Source: Blepharisma japonicum
Taxonomy: Eukaryota > Ciliophora > Heterotrichea > Heterotrichida > Blepharismidae
NCBI GenBank assembly: GCA_949751835.1
Contig: CATKHK010000050.1
Coordinates: forward strand, 1-64,000
DNA: 64,000 nucleotides
Direction: 5' to 3'
In this document: positions 47,147 through 57,073 of the stretch, one piece after another
Layout of the letters: every line of letters starts with the position of its first letter
How positions within the stretch are numbered: the stretch's first letter is position 1
Notes under the pieces: generated by a model
The model's database searches: none
The model's input: only the letters and a program-made list of their open reading frames with translations
Told to the model about the DNA's origin: nothing
Position numbers and translations under genes: made by a program

Positions 47147-49396
47147 ATGATTTCTTTAGAAACTGAAAGTAGATTAGCTGAACTTCTATATGGTATTTCA
47201 CAAGGAGAAAACCAAGTCGAAATTCTACGTCTCAACCTCTGCAAAAACAATGATTTTGAGCCTTATTCTGCTTTCAAACACTTAGATCGACTCGGTCTTG
47301 GCTCCTTATCCAGCAGCGACCTTCGAACATTTTTAGATCGAAACAACCTCCAAATATCAGAGCAAGACAGTTATATGATAATTCGGCAATATGACTCCAA
47401 CTCAGATGGGCGGCTTTCTCTTAACGAATTCATCTCATTTGTATTACCAAGCACCAACGAAACAGTTAGAGAAATTGCTCAATCCCGTCCTACAAAATTA
47501 TCCTTATCAATTGACGCGGAATACTTGCTTCTCCGTCTATTTGAAGCTGAAATAGAAAACCAAAGAGAATTAGAAGCCAAAAGGAAAGATTTAGTAGGCA
47601 GACATGACTTTAATTTATTAGAATGTTATAGAGCTATTGATTTTAGGAATTCTCAAACAATAGATAGAGGAGATTTATTTGAGTTTTTAAGGAAAAATAA
47701 TTTTAGGGCATTTGAGAGTGATATAGATGCAATTATTAGAAGAATTGATAGTGATGGAGACTCAATTATAAGTTATCTTGAGTTTGTAGATTCAGTGTTA
47801 CCTGCAGAGCCTGTGCTGAGATCATCTATACCTTCATCAAGCTTTAATAGGTCAATTGGATTATCAAATAGGGAAACTAGAAAAGCGACGTCTCCGTTAA
47901 GATCAATATCTCCTAATAGAGATTCAATTGAAGCTTCATCAATATATAGATCATCTGAAAGATCGCCAACACCTATAAAAAGACCTGCTTTAAGCGAATA
48001 TGAACTTATATCATCGCCAAGAAGGGCTGCTTCTCCTCTTAGAGGTACACCTTTTAAGCAGTCATTAATAAATAGTGAAGTATTAAAGACCTCACCATTG
48101 CGTAGATCTCCATCTCCTCCTAGGATTTCTCCTTATCGTTCTTCAATTGAGCCACTTGGAAGAGAATCTTCAATAAGAAAATCAAGCCTAGAGTCTGATA
48201 ATATGCAATCAATTAGCAAGATCAGTCCATTTAAGAGCTCTCCTTTGAGGAATTCTTCATTAACTAGAGAAATCAATGAACTTTCTTATCAAACTGATCC
48301 AAAAGTATCTCCGTTTAAAAACGCTTCATCAATTTCTAACAGTGAGTCTACAAATAGAAGCTCTCTGATAAGAAATTCATCCCCATTTAGAAATTCTATA
48401 GCTCCGAATGAAGAATCTTTGTATCAAATACCAAATAAAGTGTCTGCATGGAAATCATCTATAGGCAGCTCATATATAAATGGGTCGAATTTTGAAAATT
48501 CTATTGGTGGAAGACATTCTCCTCCACCAAGAAACTCAATTTCTCCAACAAAATCGTTGAGCATACCGAGATCACTAAAGAAGGATTATTTTGCTGCTAA
48601 TAGAGATTATGATTTAGGCAAACCAATAAGAAACAGTGATAATTCTGTGTCGAAAATTTCGATTGCATCAGAAACTTCATTGACTAGTCAAATAAGCTAC
48701 AGTTCAAAAGATAACGTTGAAAATGATTTAATTTCCCTATTTAAAGAACAAATAAAGCTTTCCAGAGACTTAGAAAGACTAAAAATCGAGCTGAGTGACA
48801 AGTTAGATTTCAACCTAATCGATGCCTTCCGTATGTTTGACTCAAACGACAAAGGCTCTATAACAGTCTCAGAAATTGAAAACACCCTAAAAGAACTCGG
48901 CCTTCCCATCTTGCAAGACGAAGTCTACCTCTTATCTCGGCACTACTCTAACACCCAAGATACAGTTTTACAGTTTTCTGAATTCGCAGAAATGTTTATC
49001 CCTAAGCAAGACGAGTATTCCAACGTCTTAAGAAACAGAATTCCATATAATCTTCCTATATCACAGCGCAAATCAGTGTTCTCGCATGATACTCATGATC
49101 TTTATATCAGCCTGCTTAAGCTTCATTTGAAATCTGAAGCAATAGCAGAAAGTTTACGTCAGGATTTATCGAGAAAAAAATTTAACATTCATGAAGCTTT
49201 TCAAATAGTTGATCAGGATAGGGATGGGTTTATTATAATTGAAGAATTAGAAAGGATTTTGGAGCATTATAGGGTGCATGTGGATAGGAAAGATGTGGCA
49301 GCTTTATTAAATAGATATGATAAAAACAAAGACGGAAGAATCAGCTATTCTGAGTTTGTGCAAGAAGTAACATCTAAGTCTCCTAATAAGTATTAA
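47147..49396 (+). CDS. Large EF-hand calcium-binding protein
   Basis: 749 aa in one exon. Two N-terminal EF-hand pairs (residues about 40-110 and 160-225) and two C-terminal pairs (about 555-620 and 680-745) flank a Ser/Pro/Arg-rich unstructured centre (many S-P-L-R, S-P-F-K and R-S-S repeats). The best loops are D-S-N-S-D-G-R-L-S-L-N-E, D-S-D-G-D-S-I-I-S-Y-L-E, D-Q-D-R-D-G-F-I-I-I-E-E and D-K-N-K-D-G-R-I-S-Y-S-E. First hands of several pairs are degenerate, so perhaps four or five bind calcium. Helix-loop-helix pairs repeat about every 170 residues in each half, with the same L-x-R-L-x-L/DL-x-R-KD-F-N spacing before them. Cytoskeletal or ciliary scaffold is a guess. Confidence 0.88.
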   Translation: MISLETESRLAELLYGISQGENQVEILRLNLCKNNDFEPYSAFKHLDRLGLGSLSSSDLRTFLDRNNLQISEQDSYMIIRQYDSNSDGRLSLNEFISFVLPSTNETVREIAQSRPTKLSLSIDAEYLLLRLFEAEIENQRELEAKRKDLVGRHDFNLLECYRAIDFRNSQTIDRGDLFEFLRKNNFRAFESDIDAIIRRIDSDGDSIISYLEFVDSVLPAEPVLRSSIPSSSFNRSIGLSNRETRKATSPLRSISPNRDSIEASSIYRSSERSPTPIKRPALSEYELISSPRRAASPLRGTPFKQSLINSEVLKTSPLRRSPSPPRISPYRSSIEPLGRESSIRKSSLESDNMQSISKISPFKSSPLRNSSLTREINELSYQTDPKVSPFKNASSISNSESTNRSSLIRNSSPFRNSIAPNEESLYQIPNKVSAWKSSIGSSYINGSNFENSIGGRHSPPPRNSISPTKSLSIPRSLKKDYFAANRDYDLGKPIRNSDNSVSKISIASETSLTSQISYSSKDNVENDLISLFKEQIKLSRDLERLKIELSDKLDFNLIDAFRMFDSNDKGSITVSEIENTLKELGLPILQDEVYLLSRHYSNTQDTVLQFSEFAEMFIPKQDEYSNVLRNRIPYNLPISQRKSVFSHDTHDLYISLLKLHLKSEAIAESLRQDLSRKKFNIHEAFQIVDQDRDGFIIIEELERILEHYRVHVDRKDVAALLNRYDKNKDGRISYSEFVQEVTSKSPNKY

Positions 49397-49741
49397 ATAA
49401 TTATATTTAGCCTTTAAGTATCCTGAGAAGATATGCCAGATCTCATAAGCCAAAGAAATGGCCAATATTTATTTTTAAGCTATTTAAATCTGTTTCAAAA
49501 TTTGAAAAAGCTTTGATTTCTGTTGAAATTATAATAAATATTTCAGAAATCCATTTCGAAGTAATATTAATATGAAAATGGTGAAAAACTAAAATTTATT
49601 CTCCCCGTCCCTGTACAAAAAGCTTTGATATCTTCATCCTCCAAAAAGATAAATAATTCCAATAATTTTATCTTTTGAAAGCTCATAGGCTAGTTGTGCA
49701 GATATTTATGTCATGAAATTGGCTTAATATATATTTCTGAT
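49397..49741. other. Upstream region of phosphatase, with C-rich box
   Basis: AT-rich apart from a pyrimidine-rich box TTCTCCCCGTCCCTGTAC at about 49599-49616, about 130 bp before the start codon. A similar box lies before the next phosphatase. Confidence 0.35.
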
Positions 49742-51082
49742 ATGCAACTTTTGCTGTTGATTATTGGTTTTGGAACGGCTTTCGCCGGATATGTCCATCC
49801 TGAGCAGATTCATCTTTCTTGGACAGAAGAAATCAACCAAATGAGGGTTACCTGGGTAACTTATCTAGATGTTCCAGCACAAGCTGCTTATAGGCCGATT
49901 TTATGCGGCAATGTTCCGTCACCTTCGAACTTCACCCTTATCAATGGCGAGACCAAGAAATTCCATGAAGGGAGTCACTTTTGGGAATACCAGCACATTC
50001 ATACTGCAGTTTTTGATAACCTTGATTCTAATTGCTGGTATGAATACAAGGTCAAGAATTTGGGAGTTTGGAGCAAAACTTATATATTCAATGGGAGAAC
50101 TCCAGATACGAATGCAACGTTTAGAGACGTGAACAATCCATTTAGCTTGGTGATATTTGGAGACTGGGGAACTGGCCCAAATGGCCAATACACTAAGCAT
50201 TTACTTGGCGAGGAAACATTGACAAGAGACTACTTAGGGATTCTTCATATGGGTGATATTGCATACAATTTAGATAGCGACGATGGTAAAGTTGGAGATA
50301 CTTATCTTAATATGGTTGAGTCTATTGCAGCATCTTATCCTTACATGACTCTTCCTGGCAACCATGAAAAGGCTAGCAACTTCTCTCACTATAAAGCAAG
50401 ATTCAATATGCCAAATAATGGCATAAACCAAGGCACAGGCTATTTCTACTCCTTCAACCTTGGCCCCGCCCATTTCATAATGTACAATACAAACCCATAT
50501 TTCGATAATATGAATACCACAGCCGATGCTGAGCTTGAAACCGAGTGGATTGCTAATGATTTAGCTATTGCCAATAAACAAAGAGATATAAGACCATGGA
50601 TCATTACATTAGCTCATCACCCACTCTATTGCTCTCAAGATTGGTCTAATGAAGACAGTATAGAAGATTGTGGGGAACAGCCAGCTGTTCTTAAGCCAAT
50701 TTTTGAAGATTTATTCTATAATAATAGCGTCGATCTTGCATTACAAGCACATGTTCACATTTATGAAAGAGACGCTCCAATATATAAAAATGAAACAATT
50801 CCAAGTCAGTATGATAGCCAGAATATGCATATAAATCCAAATGCTCCAGTTTACATTGTGGGAGGGGCTGCAGGAAATCGCCTTGGGACGAATGTACCAG
50901 CTTCAAAAACTCCTCAGCCTTGGGCGAGGTTTTTAAGTAATGACTATGGATATGGAAGATTGACTGTGTTTAATAAAACGCATATGCTTTGGGAGCAATT
51001 CAGTGTACTTCAGCTCACTGAGATTGATTATGTTTGGATTATCAAAGACCAGGCAAGATACAAGCCAGTTCTTTTAAACTAA
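49742..51082 (+). CDS. Purple acid phosphatase, tandem copy 1
   Basis: 446 aa from Met at 49742 (MQLLLLIIGFGTAFAGY), preferred over an upstream in-frame ATG at 49694 because it gives a clean signal peptide and the same length as the next paralogue (445 aa). Metal motifs: F-G-D-W-G, H-M-G-D-I-A-Y, P-G-N-H-E, L-A-H-H-P and Q-A-H-V-H-I-Y-E-R. Iron/zinc-type binuclear acid phosphatase, likely secreted or in digestive vacuoles. All 12 Trp codons are TGG, unlike the relative at 37924. The downstream copy starts 346 bp after it. Confidence 0.95.
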   Translation: MQLLLLIIGFGTAFAGYVHPEQIHLSWTEEINQMRVTWVTYLDVPAQAAYRPILCGNVPSPSNFTLINGETKKFHEGSHFWEYQHIHTAVFDNLDSNCWYEYKVKNLGVWSKTYIFNGRTPDTNATFRDVNNPFSLVIFGDWGTGPNGQYTKHLLGEETLTRDYLGILHMGDIAYNLDSDDGKVGDTYLNMVESIAASYPYMTLPGNHEKASNFSHYKARFNMPNNGINQGTGYFYSFNLGPAHFIMYNTNPYFDNMNTTADAELETEWIANDLAIANKQRDIRPWIITLAHHPLYCSQDWSNEDSIEDCGEQPAVLKPIFEDLFYNNSVDLALQAHVHIYERDAPIYKNETIPSQYDSQNMHINPNAPVYIVGGAAGNRLGTNVPASKTPQPWARFLSNDYGYGRLTVFNKTHMLWEQFSVLQLTEIDYVWIIKDQARYKPVLLN

Positions 51083-51428
51083 ATATAATCGGCTTGATTA
51101 AAATTTTTATAAATAAATAGAATTCTTATATAAATCAGCCTTTTATTAAAATTTAGGATTAGTATTTATGTCTAAATCTATTATAGACATATATTCATAT
51201 TTTGGTATTTGTAAATAATCTAATTATTTTCTAATAATTCTTTGCTTTTCATAAGATTTAAAATGGCTAAACCAATTGAATTCTAATTTCCTCTCCTCTA
51301 TACCTATTGATTCAAAATCGCCAAATCCTATTACATAAAGGTAATTTTTGAAATAAATTTACCTTTGAGATCGCATTGTCAATGTGCACATATTGACGTC
51401 ACAAACTGAATAATAAATAATTCTGATC
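51083..51428. other. Spacer between tandem phosphatases, with C/T-rich box
   Basis: About 350 bp. TTCCTCTCCTCTATACC at about 51288-51304 is a pyrimidine-rich box some 125 bp before the next ATG, matching the distance of the box before the first copy. Likely the promoter of the second copy. Confidence 0.35.
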
Positions 51429-52766
51429 ATGAAACTGGTTTTATTCCTGATTGGTATTGGACTCACTATTGGAGGATATATTTATCCTGAACAAATCCAT
51501 CTATCCTGGACTGAAGAAATAAACCAGGTAAAGGTCACCTGGGTAACTTTCTTAGATCTCCCACCTCAAGCTGCATTCAGACCTATTTTATGTGGGAATG
51601 TCCCATCTCCTTCAAATTTCACTTATATCAAAGGAGAAACCAAGAAGTTCCGCGAAAGCAAAATCGGGTATAAATATCAATATATCCACACGGCAGTCTT
51701 CGGAGACCTTTTACCCACTTGCTGGTATGAATACAAGGTCGGTAATTTTGGCGTCTGGAGCAAGGTTTTTATGTTCAGTGGGAGAACCCCTGATACTGAA
51801 CAGACCTTTGAAACTGTCAATGACCCTTATACTCTAGTTGTTTTTGGCGACTGGGGAACTGGGCCTATTGGACAATATACCAAACATTTACTTGGAGAAG
51901 AGACATTGACTAGAGACTACTTAGGGATCCTTCATATGGGTGATATCGCTTATAACATGGAGGATGAAAATGGTAGGGTTGGAGACACCTATTTAAGAAT
52001 GATTGAGCCTATAGCTGCAACTTATCCTTACATGACAGCTCCAGGCAATCATGACAGTTACGGGAACTTCACCCACTATAAAAACCGATTTAGCATGCCT
52101 AACAATGGAGCCAACGAAGGAACCGGCTATTTCTACTCTTTCAACCTAGGCCCTGCACATTTCATAATGTACAACACTAATTCTTACTTCAAAGAATATA
52201 GAAAAGTGGAGGCTGAAGTGCAAACTCAATGGCTCGCTAATGATTTGGCTGAAGCTAACAAGCAAAGAGATATAAGACCATGGATCATTGTGCTAGCCCA
52301 TCATCCTTTGTATTGTTCTCAGGATTGGTTTGAAGAGGGAAGCCAAGAAGACTGTGGAGAACAACCTGCTGTCCTTAAGCCAATTCTTGAAGATTTGTTC
52401 TATAGCAATAGTGTGGACCTTGCAATGCAAGCCCATGTTCATAACTATGAAAGAGATGCTGCTATATATAAAAACCAAACAATTCCTAGCCAATATGATG
52501 GACAGAATATCCATATAAATCCGAATGCGCCAATTTATATCACAAGTGGGAATGCAGGGAATTACCTTGAGCATAATGACCCAGCTTCAACAACTCCTCA
52601 GCCATGGGCGAGGTTCTTAAGCAATGATTACGGCTATGGAAGATTGACGATCTACAATAATACTCATCTGTATTGGGAACAGTTCAGCGCAACTGCGCTT
52701 ACTGAGATTGATTATCTTTGGATTGTGAAAGATCAGCCAAGATATAAGCCATCTCTTATTAACTAA
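51429..52766 (+). CDS. Purple acid phosphatase, tandem copy 2
   Basis: 445 aa, MKLVLFLIGIGLTIGGY signal peptide, TAA stop. About 80 percent alike to the previous copy. Metal motifs: F-G-D-W-G, H-M-G-D-I-A-Y, P-G-N-H-D, L-A-H-H-P, Q-A-H-V-H-N-Y-E-R. Asparagine sites N-F-T and N-Q-T suggest glycosylation. All 11 Trp codons are TGG. Its N-terminal E-S-K-I-G-Y-K-Y-Q-Y gives the reference for locating the insertion in the paralogue at 37924. Confidence 0.95.
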   Translation: MKLVLFLIGIGLTIGGYIYPEQIHLSWTEEINQVKVTWVTFLDLPPQAAFRPILCGNVPSPSNFTYIKGETKKFRESKIGYKYQYIHTAVFGDLLPTCWYEYKVGNFGVWSKVFMFSGRTPDTEQTFETVNDPYTLVVFGDWGTGPIGQYTKHLLGEETLTRDYLGILHMGDIAYNMEDENGRVGDTYLRMIEPIAATYPYMTAPGNHDSYGNFTHYKNRFSMPNNGANEGTGYFYSFNLGPAHFIMYNTNSYFKEYRKVEAEVQTQWLANDLAEANKQRDIRPWIIVLAHHPLYCSQDWFEEGSQEDCGEQPAVLKPILEDLFYSNSVDLAMQAHVHNYERDAAIYKNQTIPSQYDGQNIHINPNAPIYITSGNAGNYLEHNDPASTTPQPWARFLSNDYGYGRLTIYNNTHLYWEQFSATALTEIDYLWIVKDQPRYKPSLIN

Positions 52767-52898
52767 CTTATTGAATTAAATTGAGAGCTTACATGCTCAG
52801 TTATATTTTTTACTAAGAATAATCGATTGAGCTCATTTACGTTATAAAATAATAATATAAAAAAATCTGAAAAAAAGTTATTAATATATTAAAAATAA

Positions 52899-53342
52899 TT
52901 AATTGCCTCTGTTTTCCAGTTCTTTGAAAATCGAAAGCCTCTTATTCCCTGGCATATTTTCTATAAAACCATTCCTTGAACATTTTGCATCAATATCGGG
53001 TGAATTATCTCTATGTTTGAATTGGCATCGATAACCATAAATACAATACCCGAGCTCAAAAAATTGTTTACATTTTTTTGTTTTGTAGTTTTTGGTTGCA
53101 TGGCCGCGCAATCTTAATTCTGAGTCGCCATGGGCAAATGCACATCGACTACCGAATTCACAGATTCCGGCTTCCCAGTTCTTACATCGTTCTGTTTTGT
53201 ATTTAATTTTGAAATCATTGTCAGTCTTTTTAGGAGAGAGATCTTTGAGTACTCCATAGGACATTAATGATTCTTCTAGAAAATTAAGAGTAGCGTCATA
53301 AGGGAGGAAGGCAGGCTGCAAGAAATCTGTATGCCATGACAT
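52899..53342 (-). CDS. Tandem CCCH zinc-finger protein (TIS11/tristetraprolin type)
   Basis: 147 aa, ATG 53342. Two CCCH fingers with the classic leader: Y-K-T-E-R-C-K-N-W then C-E-F-G-S-R-C-A-F-A-H, and Y-K-T-K-K-C-K-Q-F then C-I-Y-G-Y-R-C-Q-F-K-H. The first finger has seven, the second eight, residues between the first two Cys. Such pairs bind AU-rich elements in mRNA 3' ends and promote decay; the short linker (about 18 residues) is right for this. The tail is polar and of unknown function. Confidence 0.92.
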   Translation of the reverse strand: MSWHTDFLQPAFLPYDATLNFLEESLMSYGVLKDLSPKKTDNDFKIKYKTERCKNWEAGICEFGSRCAFAHGDSELRLRGHATKNYKTKKCKQFFELGYCIYGYRCQFKHRDNSPDIDAKCSRNGFIENMPGNKRLSIFKELENRGN

Positions 53343-53923
53343 TTTAATATTATTTATTAAGGATGATTATTAAAGAGAACTAATAATTACCGTTTCTGGT
53401 CAGGTTTAAATAATGGTAGAAAATGAAGATTATTTAAACTTATTTAAAATTATTTTAGTAATTATCAATTTTGATTGCTAGTAAAATTATTTATTGAATT
53501 TGTAGAAGAGCTGATGGTTTTTATCAGGAATTTAAATATGTCTCGTGAAATTAATAATATAAAATACAGATTGTATGAGAATTAAAGCTCATGTTTCGGT
53601 AACTGGAAAAATAAAAAATATTATTAAAATTATATTCAAAAATTTAGCCTTTGGAATAAAATGATTAAATATGCTTTATAAATTATAAGATTCTTTATAA
53701 ATAATTTATTCGTGATAATACGTTTGAAGAGAATTTTCTTTATATTTATTATTGTCTACACATATTATCACGATTTTCAATGTCATCACTATAGCATGCT
53801 TTAATTTACTAGGATATTTAGTTTTTTTTAAATATCAATAGCTTCTATATTATGATAGGGAAAATAAGAAATTTATTATTCGCTATAGTATTGAATTAAA
53901 ATTCGAAATAATTACAATTATTC
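53343..53923. other. AT-rich intergenic region
   Basis: About 580 bp between the CCCH gene start and the 3' end of the kinase gene. No frame or RNA recognised. Confidence 0.35.
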
Positions 53924-55465
53924 TTATATAAATCTGATAGAGATATCTGTAGATTCCAAGCGGCTGGAGTAATCTGGATACACAGACTTTCTCCCTCTTG
54001 GACTAAATTTCAAAGAATTATTGAGATATTCTTGAACATGAGGCGTTTTAACCCGTTTTGCATTTCTTTCTCCAGCATTTAAAACAGTTAGCGGTTTTAA
54101 CAAAATCGCAGGCTTTGGTTTTACCAATTCTCTTGGAATTGGTTTGGGTATTGTATTTTCTTTTAAAACTAACGAATTCTGCTCTTTTTTAGTGTGAGGA
54201 GATATAGAATGTACATAAGCTTCATTTCTAGGTGTCGCTCTCAGTGGAATCTGCACACTTTCTCTCCTTGAATGCTTGCTATGCTTTTTCTCATACAATT
54301 TTTCAATTAAATTTGGCTCCTTCACCACGTCAACAGTTGTCTCATTCAAATCTCTGTCATTTTCTTTTTCAAAAGAGTCCCTCACCGAAGTATCATAAAT
54401 TACAGTCCCATTCAGTCCAGGAACTTTATAAGTTTTTTTCGGCCGCTTTGACTTTTTCAGTAATAAATAATAGGTAGCTGTAGCATGATTATGCTTGTTA
54501 TTTAATACAGAAGTTTCTGTATTTGCGACATCAAAGCCTAACTGTCCGAGATATCTGAGAACTTTTTCGCTTATAGCAGGGTTTTCGTCTTCTGAAAGCT
54601 CTGACCTTGATTCTTGCGAATAAAGATTAAATCATTGATGCCTCCTGACCATATCAATAGTCCATCTTTCGTCTGGGCTTGTATTAATTAATCGCTTTAA
54701 TAGGTCTCTTGCTTCATTACCAACCCATCTAGGACAATTATAATTCCCACTTAATATTTTTTTGTATAATTGTGAAGTATTTGGGTCTTCGAAAGGAAGA
54801 TGCCCACATATTAAGGCAAATAATATTATTCCACAGCTTCATAGGTCGACTTTATTTCCATAGCGTTTTCCAGCAATCATCTCTGGGGCTGCATAACAAG
54901 GGCTTCCACAAGCAGTTTTTAAAGTTTCACCTGATTTGTGAGTATTTGACAATCCAAAATCAACGATTTTTATATTTAAATTTTCGTCAAGTAGCAAGTT
55001 TTCTGGTTTTAAATCTCTATGAATAATGCTGTTTTTATGAAGATACTCTACCCCAGCTAAAATTTGTTGGAAAAATCTGCACGCTTGAGGTTCTTTTACT
55101 TTATGATGAGACACAATATAGTCGAACAGTTCTCCTCCGCTTGCGTATTCCATAATTAAGTAAATATGTTTGGAAGTTTCAACTATTTCATATAACTGTA
55201 TCAAATTCGGGTGTTTGACTGTCTTAAGGATTTTAATTTCCCTCGATATTCTTTCAATGTCTCCACTGTCTTTAATTTTGTCTTTTTCCAGTATTTTAAT
55301 CGCGACTTTTTCACCTGTCAAGATGTGAGTGCCAAGTTTTACTTTTCCGAACGTGCCTTGGCCTAGAGTTTTGGTGATAATATAATGCCCAATATTATAA
55401 GATTTGTGAGAGGACGGACGGGGCATTGAGAAATTTGTTGAGGAAGATCTTCGTTGGGTAGTCAT
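53924..55465 (-). CDS. SNF1/AMPK-like Ser/Thr kinase
   Basis: 513 aa, ATG 55465 to TAG 53924, several TGA=Trp. Kinase domain about residues 27-285: G-Q-G-T-F-G loop, Lys57 in V-A-I-K, Glu76, catalytic Asp151 in H-R-D-L-K-P-E-N, D-F-G at 169, and activation-loop Thr184 in L-K-T-A-C-G-S-P, equivalent to the AMPK T-loop threonine phosphorylated by LKB1-type kinases. A UBA-like helical segment follows (ISEKVLRYLGQLGFD). The C-terminal tail is basic and disordered, without a clear KA1 domain. Probably energy/stress signalling. Confidence 0.92.
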
Positions 55466-55575
55466 TTATAGCTGTTGGATTTAAAATGGAAGTTATTCAT
55501 GAGAATTATTTAAATTCAAATGAATTTGGTGAAGGGGAAATATATTGAAATAGTTATTTTAAAACTTTTATTATT

Positions 55576-56667
55576 TTATTTTCTTAGAAAAGGAGAGTTT
55601 GCTTGCATTAATGGCATCATGTGAGGATATATCATTGGCTGCGGCATCATATAAGGAGAAAACTGTGGGCTCATAACTGGATAATAAGGCCCTGTAGGAA
55701 ACATCATTGGCTGAGGTGCTATAAACTGTGGCTGAATCACTTGTTGAGGCACTATTACAGGATTACCTGGTGCCTGCACTGTCTGCGCTGCTTTTTTAGG
55801 AGGCGAGCTTGGTGGAGACATAGAAATCAAGTTTTGGCTATATCTGATATTTTCTTGTTCTTTTACTTGTTCAGAAATCCCATGTAGTGTATCTTCTCTT
55901 AATCCTCTAAAAATCGGCAATTCTCCTTCATAATATTCTGAACAAGAACTGCAGAAGTCCTTAAGTCTTGCTGCAAATGTATTATACATGAAGCAAAATT
56001 CTTTCGCCTCCTTTGCCATTTCGACGTTTAATCTTGGGAAAACTTGTATAATCGCCTGTATACAGCATTTAAAAATTGCATACAATGGAGCTACTTCACA
56101 CATTAACCATTTGGCTAATTCAACGGCACATGAGAGAACAGCTTTGTATTCAAGCGCTTTGCATAATGGGTCTTTTATTGATAGAAATTCTGATAATTGT
56201 TCTACAAATAATCTCGTAATTTCTATAAGTTCATCGTCTCGGAATTCTTGGATAATTGTGAGAAGCCTTTCGCTTCTCCAATTTTTAAGAATTTCTTCAT
56301 ATTGCAAACTTGCTTTAGCTCTCAGCTTCAAAAATGAAAAAAGCGGATGAATGATAGGGCAACAATGCGCCCTCGGATAATTATCATCATAGAAAAAGTT
56401 CAGCTGCAGGTTTAAGTCTGCAATATTTGAAAAAACATTTTTCCTTTCACATCTTCTGACAAAGTGAAATAAAATCATCATTGTCTTGAATCTAATTAGT
56501 GTACAACTATCTCGGAGCCTATGCACGATCAAAGGAAAGGTTTTTTCAATCTGCAGATTAGAATTGCCTTCAATGGCATAGAGCAGCGCCGAAAGATGCT
56601 TGGTTTTGGGAGCATTGCAGTCTTTGCTTCTTGTTGCTTTTGAAAGTGAGGTTTTGAATTTGTCCAT
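55576..56667 (-). CDS. ANTH-domain clathrin adaptor (AP180/CALM type)
   Basis: 363 aa, ATG 56667, TAA 55576, TGA-free. Residues 1-270 form an ANTH superhelix: the start K-A-T-R-S-K-D-C-N-A-P-K-T-K-H matches the phosphoinositide-binding motif of AP180/CALM. The tail is Pro, Gln and Met-rich (repeated P-Q and M-M-P), low in structure, and could hold clathrin-interaction sites though no classic box is clear. Recruits clathrin to membranes. It lies 110 bp upstream of the kinase gene in the same direction. Confidence 0.92.
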   Translation of the reverse strand: MDKFKTSLSKATRSKDCNAPKTKHLSALLYAIEGNSNLQIEKTFPLIVHRLRDSCTLIRFKTMMILFHFVRRCERKNVFSNIADLNLQLNFFYDDNYPRAHCCPIIHPLFSFLKLRAKASLQYEEILKNWRSERLLTIIQEFRDDELIEITRLFVEQLSEFLSIKDPLCKALEYKAVLSCAVELAKWLMCEVAPLYAIFKCCIQAIIQVFPRLNVEMAKEAKEFCFMYNTFAARLKDFCSSCSEYYEGELPIFRGLREDTLHGISEQVKEQENIRYSQNLISMSPPSSPPKKAAQTVQAPGNPVIVPQQVIQPQFIAPQPMMFPTGPYYPVMSPQFSPYMMPQPMIYPHMMPLMQANSPFLRK

Positions 56668-57073
56668 TTGAAGTAAATAATGGAGGGATTAATGAATTAA
56701 AATATCGTTAAAATATGAATAATCATGATATTCGTTTTATGATAAAATCAAAAAAATTGTGTCCGATGGTATCAATCTACACTATTTGGCTTGCGATATA
56801 AACATTAATCTTTAAAATTATTTTTATTCGATAATAATAATAAATATGAATTACTTCACAATAGATTTAAATATAAATTAAGTAAAATATCAGAGGTATT
56901 TTACACAGATACCTGAATTATATGAGAAAATTTATTTAAACTTTTCAAAGTTAAAAAATATGGCTTAATATATACAATTTCAATATTAAGCAGAAACATT
57001 GATATGTGTAGAGAAAGGCTCAACTCATTAAATATTCTCTTATTTTTTGACGTAGAAATAAATTAAAATTAAA
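56668..57073. other. Divergent intergenic region
   Basis: About 400 bp of AT-rich sequence between the ANTH and Rab genes; no element recognised. Confidence 0.35.

Noticed and set aside
49694-49741. N-terminal extension of the first tandem phosphatase from an earlier ATG
   Set aside because: The extension (M-C-R-Y-L-C-H) would bury the signal peptide, and the sister gene has no such extension.
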